Counted from the first letter of the stretch, positions 12,434-24,930 are shown. The stretch is 64,000 nt of DNA from Anniella stebbinsi (GCA_029215795.1 JARDYH010000002.1:62101001-62165000), one strand, 5' to 3'. The notes: generated by a model not told the origin, from the letters alone. A program made the numbers and translations.

Positions 12434-12889
12434 AATTTACTCCACAACAGCCTGTTCACATCCTGTGCATTTGTTAACGAATTCCTACTTTAATGCATTT
12501 AGAATGCTTTACAGGCTGCTCGCAATGGGTCCAGTTGTACCTGTTGTGGGAGAGCTACAATTCAAAACCCGTTCAGCCACATTGTCTTTGTGGATAGACA
12601 AGCTTCCCTTTCACCACTGCCACCTATGTGGGCTCAATGTCAAAAGTTTTAAAAAGACATCTCCGATATGACTCCTTCTAACAGGAAACTAAGGTAGTGA
12701 GTGCTGAAAGAAATGAGGCCACTGAGAGACAATAGGGACATGTCAAAGTTTGCAGGAGAAAGTCTTTTAAAAAAATAAACAACAAAAAATGACATAGGAC
12801 AACAAAAAACAAACCCAAACTGCACAATGAGGACTGAGAATGCTCAGTAGCCACAGAATATTGGGTGTCAGTTGAGCCCCTTATAGCTT

Positions 12890-13005
12890 ATAGGACCGTT
12901 GTCCCCCAGATGTTTTCACTCCCACCAGCCTACATAGCAGCCTACATAGCAGGGTTGTAGTCCAAATTATCCAGAGGGCACCAGATTGGGGAAGGTTGTC
13001 TTATA
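12890..13005. mobile_element. Short palindromic hAT-like fragment (GTTGTAGTCC family)
   Basis: 'cccagatgttttcactccca' at the left and 'gggttgtagtccaaattatc' plus 'agggcaccagattggggaag' at the right match a common sauropsid non-autonomous DNA element whose halves are inverted. A 12-bp tandem duplication (cctacatagcag twice) sits in the middle. Confidence 0.55.
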
Positions 13006-14332
13006 GCATCCTGGTGCTATGTTTTGTTATAAATTCCACTGGTCTTCACAAAACACAAAACAGAGATAGTGATTTACCAGAGTAAAAGAAAATGGAGATT
13101 GTCCCTACGTAATAGGAATAGTTGAAATGCAAGTAACTCTGTTGTCTTTCTTAGGACCACTATGGGCATCACTAACATTTGTCCTCTATGTTCTAGTCCA
13201 GAAATAATATATGTTTCATTATATGTAGTACAAAGTTTCATACCTTCATACAAAAGGTGCTGCCAAAAGGTGTCTTTTCTTTTTAAAAAAGGCATCATTC
13301 ACTAAAAGTGAACTTTTTAATTGTCTTCAGAGATGCAGGAACCCAGTGGCCACAGTGAATGGGAAATTGGGAGCGCAATGTGGTTTTCACAGTGGGAATC
13401 TGTCATCTTCTTCTTGTTTTCTAATATAATGTGGACCAGATGGCAATGCAATAACCTCCCTCTCTCCACAAATGCTGGCATACATACATGGAAATGGGAG
13501 CAGGGCTTGGTAAATGAAATACGATGTGATTTTTGGAAGGGATGAGGAGGAAACTGCTAATTGGGGTATAAAGTTTCAATGACTAAATACGCTGTGGTGA
13601 GGAGGCAGGCCGTGAGCTGTAAATTCAGTGAGCGTGGCAGCTATTTTGAGCTTCACATATTGAAATTATGCCCACTGTGGCTGAGTGGGAAGCATCCCAC
13701 ATCCACTTCCCCCATCTCCAGAATCAGCAGAATGTAACTCAGGACACCTGGGTCTTCTGCACTTGGGTGATTTTAATGTAGTTTTATCCTTCCTATTTGT
13801 TTCTAATGGGTAAAGCTTCATGTTTATATTTGCTAAGGTCCGGTGATAGGACTTTTATTGGTGAGAGGACTTCTACTATGTTATAGAGGCTTACTGCTAG
13901 CTTTCATCCCTTCCACAAATAGCATTGCATTTCCGTGCGGTGTAACTTCATTTCTGAAGCTCAGTGAATGCAGTTTTCAGGGATTTAGCTGAAGTCATAA
14001 GGGCTAAAAGTGTGCAGAGGGATGCAGTTGTGCACGTTGAGTCTGACCAAAACATCTGACCCCCTTGCCCCAGCAGTTCCTGATCTCCTCATGTTGTGCA
14101 GGAAGGATTGAACATGTTTGTTTTATCAGAGTCCCTAATTACATAGAGTTCTACTCACATCCATGCAGACGTGAGTGGAATCCTCTTCTAGGGGATGGAA
14201 CTCTACACACACGGAAATGTTGAGGACGGAACCAGCATGTACTGCTTTGTCTCTTTATACAGATAGCCCTCATTGCACAAGTTCAGATGAATGCCTGGAC
14301 AGAGCTAGCATTTCCACAGATATAAGCACTGT

Positions 14333-14700
14333 GGGCGTCATCAGACAAGCGCTTTATTGCACACACATTGCTGGGCACTCATCGATTTTCACGGGTCCCT
14401 CTCACGCTGTCATCTGCGTCCTGCATGCCTCCCGCCCCTTCTAGCCTTCTTCTCATGGCAAAAAAACACCCCAGTAAGTTTGACTTAGTTTTTGAGACGG
14501 AACTTGCCACTATCTCCTGCAGTGAGCAGGAGAAGCAGCGCAATCAAAACAGCCCATTGAAAGGGTCACATGCACATTGTTTACTTCCTCTTTTGGAAGA
14601 GGAAGTAATGAGGGACAAACGCACAGGTGGAGAAATGACAGTAAGGAAACACAATTTCCCCCCATGTGATAACGCTCTGTGTCTCTACCACCATGTGTCC
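14333..14700. mobile_element. Probable palindromic non-autonomous DNA transposon
   Basis: 'gcgtcatcagacaagcgctt' at the left roughly mirrors 'gtgataacgctctgtgtc' at the right. Near the middle a 12-bp perfect hairpin (TTACTTCCTCTT / AAGAGGAAGTAA, about 14580-14607) is visible. The higher GC content than the surrounding intron is consistent with an inserted element. Boundaries are approximate. Confidence 0.5.
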
Positions 14701-14732
14701 CTGTGATTATTTGAGGTCAGGGAAGTGGCATA

Positions 14733-14930
14733 TGTGGTATAGTGGTTAGACAGTGGCCATGAAGCTCACTGGGTGACTCTGGGCTAATCACTGACTCTTA
14801 GCCTAGCTACCTCAGAGTTATTGTGAGAACAGAATGGAGGAGGAGGAGGAGGATTGTGTAAGCTGCCTTGGGAATCTTGGAGGAAAAAAGTGGGATAGAA
14901 ATATAATAATACAATTCAATAAATATAAAT
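14733..14930 (+). mobile_element. Sauria SINE, partial
   Basis: It carries 'tggtatagtggttaga' (the tRNA-like head), then 'ccatgaagctcactgggtga', 'ctacctcagagttattgtga', 'gaatggaggaggagg' and the tail 'gggatagaaatataataata'. This is the characteristic order of squamate Sauria SINEs. Part of the head between box A and box B is missing. Confidence 0.85.
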
Positions 14931-15807
14931 TCTGGATTCCCTGCCCTTGACCCTATCCCAAAGACTTCCTAAAGATGTTAATTTAAAACAGATTTGAGCT
15001 TTATGGGAAGAGGGAAAGCGGAGTTGGGCATCTGAGATAAATTGCTCTGTAATGAAACTTAAAAGCAAGAAATGGTTAAATGAAAAAAACAAACTATACA
15101 AGTCTCCAAACATATTCAGAGAAACATAAAGTATCTAACATGTTCTTTGCAGAGTCACACTTGAGGATGTTTTGCTTCTTAAGAGGCAAATGCCTTTTCA
15201 ACTTTTAATCCTGTGCTGTAGTGTTGTTAAAGCTTTATACACATTATAGGACCTTTCTGCTACGCCTGGGATGAGCTAAAATACAGCCAGCTGCTTACTT
15301 TGGGAGAGCTCAAAGCAGCTGGGATTCATTAGATTTAGACACATGAATATGCCTTATTGCAGGGTTCCAGGCTAATTGGAGTGCATCTCTCATCTTCATG
15401 GGTCCCATTTCAATGCATGTTATTTCTCCAATGGCACAAAACCAATGGGATGCCCCTACTGGCTCCTCTGTTCAAATGTAATAAATGGTATTGTGAATTT
15501 TAGTTTCTGCACAAAGTTAAGAAAAGAAAACACAAATTCTTTAGTCCTGCTTTGCTCCACTCCTGTCCTGACTATGACCCATCTGCTCAGGGGAAAAAAT
15601 GTCACACAAGCTGAACGCCAAAAAGAGCTGCTTGGCCTTGCTCTCTAAGCATCTCAAGCCAACAAACCTAAATAGAAAGAAGCAGATCTTTTCTTTTCAC
15701 TAATTTAATTCCAAAAGCCTTTTAAGAAAAAAAACCTCCATCTACTTCCAATGTTCAGGACATGAGTGCAGTTGCTTATGCATTCAAAATGGCACCACCT
15801 ACATACA

Positions 15808-16100
15808 TAGGGTGACCATATGAAAAGGAGGACAGGGCTACTTTTTTTTTTTAACAGTCACACAGAAAAGGGAATTTCAGCAACTGTCATTTGTATGCAT
15901 GCAGCCTCTGGTGAAATTCACTCTTCATCACAACAGTTAAAGCTGCAGGAGCCCTGCCCTCTTGACCAGATACAAAAGAGGGCAGGGCTCCTGCAACTTT
16001 AACTGTTGTGATGAGGAGGGAATTTACCCAGGTTCTGCATATATACAAATGACACCTGCTGAAATTCCCTTTTTAAGCAACTTTTCATATGGTCACCCTA
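15808..16100. mobile_element. Foldback hAT-like MITE, copy 4, internal deletion
   Basis: TAGGGTGACCATATGAAAAG opens it and ATATGGTCACCCTA closes it. At 293 bp it is about 27 bp shorter than the other copies, with the loss near the right arm (the sequence jumps from AATTCCCTTTTTAAGCAA straight to CTTTTCATATGG). Flanks TACATACA (15800-15807) and TACATGCA (16101-16108) form an 8-bp duplication with one mismatch. Confidence 0.92.
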
Positions 16101-16429
16101 TACATGCAAGGGAGGAGGTATTAGCAGATTGGAACAGGAAGCAGGAGCAGTCCACATTACAAATTATGTTGTTTTAATAAGTACCACTATGAATGGATAT
16201 TTCATATTTTCCTCTTAGTGCATGCCCCAGCATGAAAAAGACTGGAAGGAAGGTGTTAACATGCTGTAGAGTGGATGTCTGGTGTGTTGACATGAACAGG
16301 AAATAGCAGGGAAATATAAATCTCCTTGATTTACAAGGACAATGTCTATTCATGCCTGCTTCTGCTCCCTGCTCACCAAGTAACACGTAGGAGTATGAAT
16401 CCACATGGGCCCATGACTGTGTTATGACA

Positions 16430-16454
16430 GAGAGAGAGAGAGAGAGAGAGAGAG
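16430..16454. repeat. (GA)n microsatellite
   Basis: About twelve GA dinucleotides in a row. Confidence 0.9.
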
Positions 16455-17240
16455 TACAATAAATAAATATCTTTAAACTATCTTTATTTACCCTCCTATA
16501 TCACACTTAAGCCAAGCAAAATGAGAACAGTTTGAAGTAATTATCCAATCCTTGATTAAATATCTCAGGTAGTTAATTAATAAACACGTGCCCTATACAG
16601 CCTATCCTTTGAGACTCTTGGAAATGTGCTAATAAGCTGTCAAAAAAACCAAAAAAAAAGTGTGAAAAGCAGACCTTGTCTCTTGGAATTAGTCCTCTCA
16701 GTTTTAAAACGTGTGATTTATTGGAGTTAATGATGAGAGACTGATGCCGTCTAATGGTGGAAAATCAAATACACAAAAGTGCTACTGAGAGTATTTATGG
16801 TGCATTTGGAGACAGATAGCAAACAGGGTTGCTGAGAGGTCGATTTGCTTCTAAGGCAGTATTATGATAAAGAGGCATGAATGTATCTCTGAGAATCAGG
16901 AGCCTAAATAAATCCAAGGGGGACTCTTGTGTGTGTTTGCGTGAGGGGGAAGGATTATACAGCTTGCACAGAAAGGACACTATGTTTTCCATTTCTTGTT
17001 CTCCTAAAACATTCCATGACCTTGAATACATTCAGCGAATCCAAAATCATTTAAACTGGAGGCATAGTGCACCTGGCACTATGGAATCTACTTTTCTGTC
17101 ACATGTCTTCTTGACCTAAGCATTTACCCTGAGATAATAAGCCTTGTAAATATCTGCCTTGTTTATAGGATCAAAGACAAAGAAATGCAAAGAAAAGAGC
17201 TTCTGAACATAGCTAGGTTCACCAATCTGCCTCTTTTATC

Positions 17241-17410
17241 CTAGCTCAGTGTCAGAGTGAATGCTTTGCACACAGAAGGGCATTGGTTCAGTCCCTGGCA
17301 CCTTCAAGTAGGCCTGGGAAGGTCCCCCCTGAAATCCTGGAGACCCCCTGCCAGTCAGAGGAGAGAATGCTGAGCTAGGTGGACCAAGGGTCTGACTCAG
17401 AGGAAAGCAG
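17241..17410 (+). mobile_element. tRNA-derived SINE (tRNA-Ala-like head)
   Basis: The head 'tagctcagtgtcagagtg' resembles box A of tRNA-Ala. 'ggttcagtccc' is a good box B. The body ('cctgaaatcctggagacccc', 'tgctgagctaggtggaccaa', 'ggtctgactcag') matches a SINE common in sauropsids. It is not a tRNA gene: the cloverleaf cannot be completed and the 3' half is LINE-like. Confidence 0.7.
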
Positions 17411-17430
17411 TTTTCTATTTCCCTGAATAT

Positions 17431-17657
17431 GGGTATTATCCAATGGTGTCCCTGCGCTACCGCTAATGATGCCGCACTAGCGTAAACCAACTCTTATGCA
17501 ACATAACTAGTACAATGGGGAAAACCGCCAATTAGCTGTCGAAATCCATCCTTGCCATCAAATGTTGGCAGCAAATCCCTGCTCACCCCCACTTATATTG
17601 GTTTGCATTGGCGCAACGTCATTAGCACTAGTGCTGGGACATCATTGGATACTACCC
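17431..17657. mobile_element. Short palindromic DNA element (GGGTATTATCCAATG ends)
   Basis: The left end GGGTATTATCCAATGGTGTC and the right end GACATCATTGGATACTACCC are inverted repeats with few mismatches. It is 227 bp, non-coding and locally CpG-containing. The target duplication is unclear. Confidence 0.75.
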
Positions 17658-17664
17658 TGAGTAA

Positions 17665-17817
17665 CAGCATACGTTGAGTTTTTTAACTGACCCCTGGATA
17701 GTTGACATGTACTTTGTTTTTATGCTTTATATGCTTTTAAATTTTGTATATTGGTTTTTAAATGTTCAGTGTTTTAAAACTTTTTAAACCGCCGGGAGAG
17801 CTTCGGCTATGGGATGG

Positions 17818-17852
<35 letters not shown>
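17665..17852 (+). mobile_element. L2/CR1-type LINE 3' tail with (ATA)n
   Basis: 'aaaccgccgggagagcttcg' and 'gctatgggatggtatataat' form the 3'-UTR stem and tail common to vertebrate L2/CR1-group LINEs. It ends in an ATA microsatellite. The body is truncated. Confidence 0.65.
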
Positions 17853-17853
<1 letters not shown>

Positions 17854-18050
17854 TATTTATTTATTTATTACCCGCCTCTCCCTCCGGATCGAGGCGGGGA
17901 ACAACATCATCATAAAACACACAAAACTGATTAAAATACATAAAACCAGTATATCATTAAAATACCAATAAAACACCAATAAAACACTTAAAATTCATCT
18001 GAGTAGGCCTGCCGGAAGAGCTCAGTCTTTATAGATCTTAATAATAAATA
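17853..18050 (-). mobile_element. 3' end of the same LINE family as 44680-46558, antisense
   Basis: Read on the minus strand it gives 'ataaagactgagctcttccg', the gene end, then 'gttgttccccgcctcgatcc' and 'gaggcgggtaataaataaat'. These match the end of the ORF and the 3' UTR of the LINE at 46340-46530. It abuts the sense LINE tail at 17665-17852, so two LINE tails meet head to head at an ATA repeat. Confidence 0.8.
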
Positions 18051-18279
18051 AGTAATAAATAATAAATAGTAATAATAATAGTAATAAATAATAATAGTAA
18101 CAACAAGAACTCCTTCAATGAGAAAATGAGCAAGGCAATATTGCTGAAACAATAATATTAGGCTACAGTTCTATGCATCTAGATTCTAGAGGCCCACTGA
18201 ACACAGTGGTGTACTGGATTCATCCCCTATATTTAAGAATAGTTGATTTAAGATAAACTGTCCACTCATGATCTCTATC

Positions 18280-18377
18280 AAATTGTGCAATCCTATACAC
18301 CCTTATTCAGAAATCAATGCCACTGAGTCCAATGGGGCTCACTCCCACGTAAGTGGGTATAGGATTGCAGCCAAAGG
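18280..18377. mobile_element. Short element with GCAATCCTATAC inverted ends
   Basis: 'tgcaatcctatacaccctta' at the left and 'gtgggtataggattgcagcc' at the right are inverted. The middle ('ccactgagtccaatggggct') matches a frequent squamate short repeat. Relatives are at 46732-46800 and 50882-50970. Confidence 0.65.
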
Positions 18378-18600
18378 GGGGGGGTATGGCTAATCAATTT
18401 TTACATGGCAGTGTGGAAATACAATTTAAGTGAGATAAAAACACTGCCATATTTGTGGGGCAGGATTTTAAAAGAAAGGATGTACATTTATAGCATGGTT
18501 TGGATCTGGAAGCTGCCGTCCATGGACAGAAGGGCCCCACTCATGGAAGGTGCCTCTGCTCACCCATTCAGCAGGCTCCTGGCCGCTTGTGTTATCGTAC

Positions 18601-18950
18601 TCATAGAATCATAGAATAGTAGAGCTGGAAGGGGCCTATAAGGCCATCGAGTCCAACCCCTTGCTCAGAGCAGGAATCTACCTTAAAGCATGCCTGACAG
18701 ATGATTGTCCAGCTGCCTCTTGAATGCCTCTAGTGTGGGAGAGGCATTCCCTAGGTAATTGGTTCCATTGTCGTATTGCTCTAACAGTCAGGAAACTTCT
18801 CCTGATGTCTAGCTGGAATCTGGCTTCCTGTAACTTGAGCCCATTATTCCATGTCCTGCACTCATGGGGCTGGAGGCGCTGCCTTCGGGAAGAGGGGGTG
18901 GGGGAGTCAACTTCAGCCAGACCAGGCTGAAAATCTGGATCCAAGGCCTA
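18601..18950 (-). mobile_element. CR1 LINE 3' end
   Basis: The plus strand begins 'tcatagaatcatagaat', the reverse of the 8-bp tail repeat (ATTCTATG) that ends CR1 elements. The minus strand encodes a CR1 ORF2 C-terminus: LQEARFQLDIRRSFLTVRAI followed by RQWNQLPRE. It is 5'-truncated at about 18950. The open frame runs without obvious frameshifts for about 85 codons, so it is moderately young. Confidence 0.92.
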
Positions 18951-20206
18951 AATCTAGATCCAAAACCATGATTTTATTTAATGATTTATTAATTTTAAAT
19001 GCGGTATTCAAATCCATTAATGAGCTAGTTTATGCAACTGGCTGTAGAGACATCTGTTTCCTTTACTGGTTCTCATATTGCAGCTCAGAGTTCTGTCTTT
19101 GTAGGATGGCTCACTGAATGCAGGCATTGTTCAATTTTGCATTTCCCTGAGTTTTGGCATTAACTTGGCATAATCTTAAACCTATACTTAATGGAGAAGT
19201 GGGCTTTTTTCATTTTTGGCATTTATGTTATGAGCACATATTTTGAGTCCCTTAACTGGTAATAAACCATATTTAATGTATCAAGATATTCTCTATTTTA
19301 GGTGTATGGCAAATTAAAAACTTGCTGCAATACGTCCTTTTAAACCACAATTATTGTAGACACACAAATGGTAGAATATCTGTGTGGCTGCTTGTTCCAC
19401 CCTCCCAAAGTAAAATAACTTGCTTTGGAGCAAAGAAGTAGACTATGATTCTTTGATTATAGAAAGCCTATGGAAAGTCATATTTTACTAGTTAATCTCA
19501 GGCAAACACAATAACAGGTAGGAAAAATTTGTGTCTTGTTGAAAGATATCAGCATAAAGTATTTAGTTTTCAGATGCAGCACTGAAGGTTATATTAAACA
19601 GGGTAAAAGTGGCATCTGGGATGTATAACTCTAAGAGGACTGCTAGCGTGAAAAATTAATCAGAGTCCTGCTGAGACTGTGCCTACGGCATCACTACAAA
19701 CACCCATATTTAAACGAACACAGAGAGTGCCCTTGATGGCCTCAGTGAATTTTGCAATATTGCTCTGGATTGGTATTAGTGTGCCTTTCTGTATATGTTT
19801 AATTTGAGCTGTGATCCCTAAAGTTTCGGAGGACTTTAAAAGGCTGGCAATAGATACAATTGCTTTGTGCCACCCTCAGAGAGTCTGCATGCACAGAACA
19901 ACAATGTAGAAGATAAAGCCAGAAATTAAATTTCTACAGTTCTGAGAGCAGATTGATGAAATGCCTTTCCTGCATCTAGTGTCAGTCAAGAACATAGCTG
20001 TTGGCTTGCTTAACGAGACGTTTGTGTTTGGCAAATACGTTGAACTGTGGCCACCCCTGGAACAAAGCCTGATTGGTTGGTATAAATGAGTTGAAGTAGG
20101 GCGAGAGGGACGATGTTTGCCAAGGCTTTTGTTGGTGTAGTGCTACTGGATTAGCTAATGATATTGACATGTATATGCTATTTTATCATAGGTATTTCTT
20201 TTCTTC

Positions 20207-20245
20207 TATTCTCTCTCTCTCTCTCTCTCTCTCCCTCTCTCTTTC
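20207..20245. repeat. (TC)n microsatellite
   Basis: A run of TC dinucleotides with one CCC interruption, then CA-rich sequence. Confidence 0.9.
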
Positions 20246-20344
20246 TCACCCACACACCCACGAATCACTCTGTGAACAAACATGAAAAATAAAATATTGG
20301 AGATTGGTTTAGAGTTTGGCAGGTATGGTGAACATGCTTGAGGG

Positions 20345-20766
20345 TAGGGTGACCAACTGTCAGGATTTCCTTGGATTTGTCCTGGTTTTTGTTCTATCCT
20401 GGGTGTCAAGGGGGATTGTCTGTAATTTTCTATAATGTCCTGGAAAGACACACTTTCCCCTTTAAGGCCACCATTAGAATGATGGGAGGGAATGACGTAC
20501 TTTCTGGAGATGAGTCATTTCCCCCCATTGCTCCAATCAGGACCTTAAAGGGGAAAGTGTGTCATTAGCAGACATGATAGAAAAAGCCCCAATTGGAGCA
20601 GAGGGGGGTAGGAATGACACACTTTCCCTCTCCTCCACCCCAATTAGGGCCTTTAAGGTGTGTGATGTACTTAAGGTGTGTGAAATGATGTACTTTCCTG
20701 GAAAGCTGATTTCCCGCCTCCCCACAGGATGTTCTCTTTTTTGGTTTCCCAAATATGGTCGCCCTA
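20345..20766. mobile_element. hAT-like non-autonomous element, family 2, copy 1
   Basis: Ends TAGGGTGACC and GGTCGCCCTA. The interior contains 'cctttaaggccaccattaga', 'gaatgacacactttccctct' and 'tttggtttcccaaatatggt', all shared in reverse with the element at 42663-43290. It is 422 bp and non-coding. No target duplication was recognised. Confidence 0.85.
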
Positions 20767-21128
20767 GTGTCTCTGCCCCCAACCTACTTGTATCCACAAC
20801 TCTCTACCCCTCTATAGATGTTCTAAGAGAAATGAATAGGAATGACCCCAACCTCCTTAATGTACGTGGTGTTTGTTTCCATGTGTTAAAGAACCTACAT
20901 GCATACAGGTGGGCACATAGAGACTTCCACGCAATTGGGAACCCTATAAAATTAAATGTTCACATGTAGGCTTGTTTCAGATGTTGGAGTGAAGGTGTAA
21001 AGGTGGAAGTAGAGGCTGCCAACACCCCTACATGTGTTGATCCTACTTGCTTAGGGCAGTGCCCAGCACTGTCACTGCACTCCTGCTCATTCTGCTGCAC
21101 CAGCAGGATCCATTGCTAGTGCAATAGG

Positions 21129-21448
21129 TAGGCTGACCAGATAAAATCCAGGTCAGGGCTCATATAACTTTAACAGTTGTAGAGAAAAGAGAATTTCATC
21201 CAGTGTCATTTGTATGCAATTAGTTCCTGGTGAAATTCCCTCTTCATCACAACAGTTAAAGTTGCAGGGGCTCTACCTTCTTTTGTATCTGGTCACTCTA
21301 GTATAGTGCCTGCAACTTTAACTGGTGTGATGAAGATGGAATATCACCAGGAACTAATTGCATACAAATGACCCTGGCTGAAACTCCCTTTTCTCTACAA
21401 CTGTTAAAGTTACATGAACCCTGACCTGGATTTTATCTGGTCAGCCTA
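21129..21448. mobile_element. Foldback hAT-like MITE, copy 5 (variant ends)
   Basis: It starts TAGGCTGACCAGATAAAATC and ends GATTTTATCTGGTCAGCCTA, which are exact inverted repeats. The outer arm AAAATCCAGGTCAGGG differs from the AAAAGGAGGACAGGG arm of other copies but is mirrored at both ends, so this is a subfamily rather than decay. Flanks share CAATAGG. Confidence 0.92.
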
Positions 21449-21637
21449 CAATAGGGAGTTAGCATTTCCTAAAGTAACCCTGGAAATGAGTTGAAATGCT
21501 CGTTTCTGGATCAGGACATGTCAGTGGAGCTCACTTCTGCAAGCCCTGCTGATCTACCCTGTTCTGAGAATAAGTGTTTCCGTTTGCTGAGTTATTAAGA
21601 ATAACTAGCTCCCCATTACACTAGCAGTGGGTTCCGT

Positions 21638-21957
21638 TAGGGTGACCATATGAAAAGGAGGACAAGGCTCCTGTATCTTTAACAGTTGTATTGAAAAGAC
21701 AATCTCAGCAGGTGCCATTTGTATGTATGCAGCACCTGGTGAAATTCCCTCTTCATCACAACAGTTAAAGCTGAAGGAGCCCTGTCCTCTTTTGTATCTA
21801 GTCAAGAGGGCAGGGCTCCTGCAGCTTTAACTGTTGTGATGAAGAGGGAATTTCACCAGGTGCTGCATGCATACAAATGACACCTGCTGAAATTCCCTTT
21901 TCTATATCACTGTTAAAGATACAGGAGCTCTGTCCCCCTTTTCAGATGGTCACCCTA
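21638..21957. mobile_element. Foldback hAT-like MITE, copy 6 (TAGGGTGACC subfamily)
   Basis: TAGGGTGACCATATGAAAAG at the left, TTTTCAGATGGTCACCCTA at the right. It is 320 bp, with the same nested hairpin plan as copy 3 and centre GTATCTAGTCAAGAGGGC. It lies 190 bp from copy 5 but belongs to the other subfamily, so it was an independent insertion. Confidence 0.9.
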
Positions 21958-23284
21958 GTTCTGCTGGTGCACGGGCAGCATAGGATACTGCCCTTGAAAC
22001 ATTTGCAAAGGGCTTCCATTCAGTCCCTATGCACATACAAACTGTACAAGCACAGGGCCTGTACAGACCATTAAGTGAAGGCATGTAGGTTGGCGGTGAG
22101 GCTCCTCCTCTTCCCCTGCATGTGTTCACCATGTGAATAGTGCTATTTGCAAGCTGCTTAAATTTCCGAAGTCTGGGGTTTAAACGTTATTGTAATGATG
22201 GATGGCTCTGACAATCTTGCTCACTCCCCTTGCCATATTGAGAGGTCAGCTTCCTCTTGACACTGGTGTTAGAGAACAGAAGTGATGATCCTATTCACTT
22301 CCTAGCCCTGAAACAGCCAGTAGCTTGCAATTTGTTTTAATTGTATGCTTCCTGGGTGCAAGAAGAGATCTAGAACAAACCACTGCCTCTCCTCTCTGGA
22401 TGATGGAGGTGTGGAAGCTTGTCTCTGTGCCTGCCAGGTGGTTGGCACAAGTGGCAAATTGCATCCTGCACATGCTGCTTCTTAAACAAACCACTGTGCC
22501 TCATTTAACCCATGGTGATTATGCAAACCATGTCAAAGTCTGCGCATCTTCACTGCCTTCACTGGCTGAGAGCTGCAAAGAGATGGTAGAGGCACCAAGG
22601 GTCATATCTGCCTTCAGGGTGTTGGAAGCAAAGAAAGGTTGCACGCTTCTGCGCCCCCCTCAGAAACTCTGAACTGGAGGGAAACAGCTGAGGTGTTTCT
22701 ATTTGTCATTGATCTCATACTGAATTTCAAAGATGCAGCATAAGATCATGGACAAGACTCTGCCTCTTGGGGCAGGGCCTGGTCCTGGCAATGATAAACT
22801 TTTGGTTGGCCATCAAGGCCAGTCAATATTTCTTGACTCCTGATGTGTGGGAATCACAAAGGTAGAGTACATTTTGGTGGGGACAGCTTCCACACTGAGG
22901 ATAACAAAAAATCGCCCTATACATTAGTATTTTACTGTGCATTTTGGAATGGAAAAATAAGCTTACATTTTGTAAGTTGATGGAGCTCTATGGACTCTCC
23001 TTCCCAGTCCTAAATCTGTGCACCAGGGCAATGCTAGTATTATGGCACTATGATGGATTGCACTGATGTCGCTCTTCTATTATGACAGGAAAGTCTTTAG
23101 AATGGATCCCAAAGATCAGGTGAATTTGGCATGTAATAACTCTTGGTAAGCTGGTCCCACATTTTGTCCTACAGATTGCTGGGGAAAATCTGAACATTTC
23201 TGCATTTGGATAAGAAACCTCCAATAAAATTCTTCTCACCAATAGGCAAGGCAACACAGATGACCAGCTTACCAAATGGTCACA

Positions 23285-23415
23285 TGCATTGAGAACATAA
23301 GAAGAGTCCTGCTGGATCAGACCAAAGGTCCATCTAGTCCAGCATTATGGGAAACCCACAAGCAGGACATGACTGCAACAGGAACCTTCCACATTGTGAT
23401 AGGTGAACACCTGTT
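23285..23415 (-). mobile_element. CR1/L3-like LINE 3' fragment, antisense
   Basis: 'gaacataagaagagtcctgc', 'tccatctagtccagcattat' and 'gggaaacccacaagcaggac' are the reverse of the tail seen at 9560-9742. Confidence 0.65.
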
Positions 23416-24504
23416 GTGATGCAGGATCAGGTTGTAAATATACCCTATAGAAACCCTAAAATGACAAAGCATATGTTCCCATACAAATTTGATAAAGAAC
23501 AAAAGTGACAGACGCTGGATAAAATTAGGGTAACTGCATAACAGGGGTTGAATCCAGCTTTAAGCTGCATAAAATCTATTAGTGGATGTGGGCTTCCCTG
23601 CCCCAGAGGGTCAGGAGAATGGGGTGAGCTTTGATGTTTGGAGGAATCCCCCAAAACTGGTTGGAGGGATCTTCTCTGAGCAGAGTCATTCCTCTTGTGA
23701 ATAGCAGGTCCTAGATCCAACACAAGACTGAATGGAACCTGCTGCTCTTATTTCCAGAGCAATGGCCTGACCACTAACCAATTACACAGTTGCCCCAAAC
23801 TGCTCAAAATACAGAACAAAACCTAACATTTGCAAATAGATTTTTTTGGTTTCGTTTGGCCATAGAAAAGAATAAAACTATCAGAGAAGAAATCTACATT
23901 TACATTTAAGAAAATCTGAATCAGGTGAAGCCTTTCAATTTCAGGTACACTGAAACAATTCTAAATTATTATACCACCATGAGAATTTACAGAAAATGAA
24001 TGCAGTTCTTAATTAGGGGGCCATCAAAATTTAGGTTGTCATAAAATTATTACCCGAGCTGATTAAGCAATGTAATCATTGAGGCTAAACATATACCACA
24101 CAAAGCTAATAAGGAAAGATGAATTATTCACATGTCTTTAAGAATATTGCCATGTAAGTGTAAACCACCAGTAATTTAACATAAATATGCTCAAGGTTCT
24201 TTTTATGCTAATTTATTTTCTGTTATTATAGGCTTTAAAGAGTTTTAAATATGAACAAGCAAATTTATCTCCTCTTTCCATATTTGCCCAGCTGCTATGG
24301 TGCTCCAGCAGCAAGAGCCTATGATATTCCAGATAAGATAATGGATCCATAGTGTGTGTGTTCTAATACAGTATGGATACAAGCCATGCAATGTTAAGCA
24401 TATTTAAGTCTCTTTGATTTAAGCACTCATATAACTTTCTTTCCTAAATGGGCCCTAAAAACATAGAATCCAATTATTAGATTTTCTGGGTTGGATTTGC
24501 TTCT

Positions 24505-24930
24505 ACTGTGACTAAGAGCTAAACTAGACATGATATGGGAGATTGGTGATTAGGATCTCCTTTGGGCTTTCATTTGCTAATTAGAAGTCACATAGGATTT
24601 TTTTTGAAGATGGGGAAGTGTTGCTCCCAGAGAAAGAGTTTAACCATTTCTTTCCATGCTCTTTCTCCTATAAATTGCTAGCCTGAAGCTGCTACTAGCT
24701 TGCAGGGCAGGGAAGGCAAGTATAGATGCTATTCCTATTCTTCTCAGCAGAGCTAGTAGCAGCTTTGGGGAAAGGGCATGGGAGGAAGAGTTAAACTAAC
24801 CTCTCCCAGAGTACCATTCTTCCGCTCTACAAAGCAGCCCCACAGAGCTACTAATTAGCAAAGCAATAGCAGCTAAGATGTTGTTGATGGAACTCCAAGG
24901 TTATGTTTGGATTGGCTTGAGGTGTGTTCC
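24505..24930. mobile_element. Probable palindromic DNA element
   Basis: 'agctgctactagctt' (about 24691) is mirrored by 'gagctagtagcagcttt' (about 24747). Outer parts 'gctaattagaagtca' and 'agctactaattagcaa' are also inverted. Boundaries are soft and no target duplication was found. Confidence 0.45.

Noticed and set aside
12266..12493. Recurring small ORF reading MTRYKRGQGS-type protein (also in copies at 15962, 21605, 26357, 41647)
   Set aside because: Every copy lies inside a foldback MITE, in either orientation. The similarity comes from the repeat DNA, and the frames are not conserved in length.
17241..17410. tRNA gene
   Set aside because: Boxes A and B are visible but the acceptor stem and 3' half do not form a cloverleaf; the body is SINE sequence. 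The same applies to the Sauria SINE heads at 14733 and 43279.
22325..22672. 115-codon plus-strand open frame as a host gene
   Set aside because: No family features, no splice context, and it lies in a repeat-rich intron.
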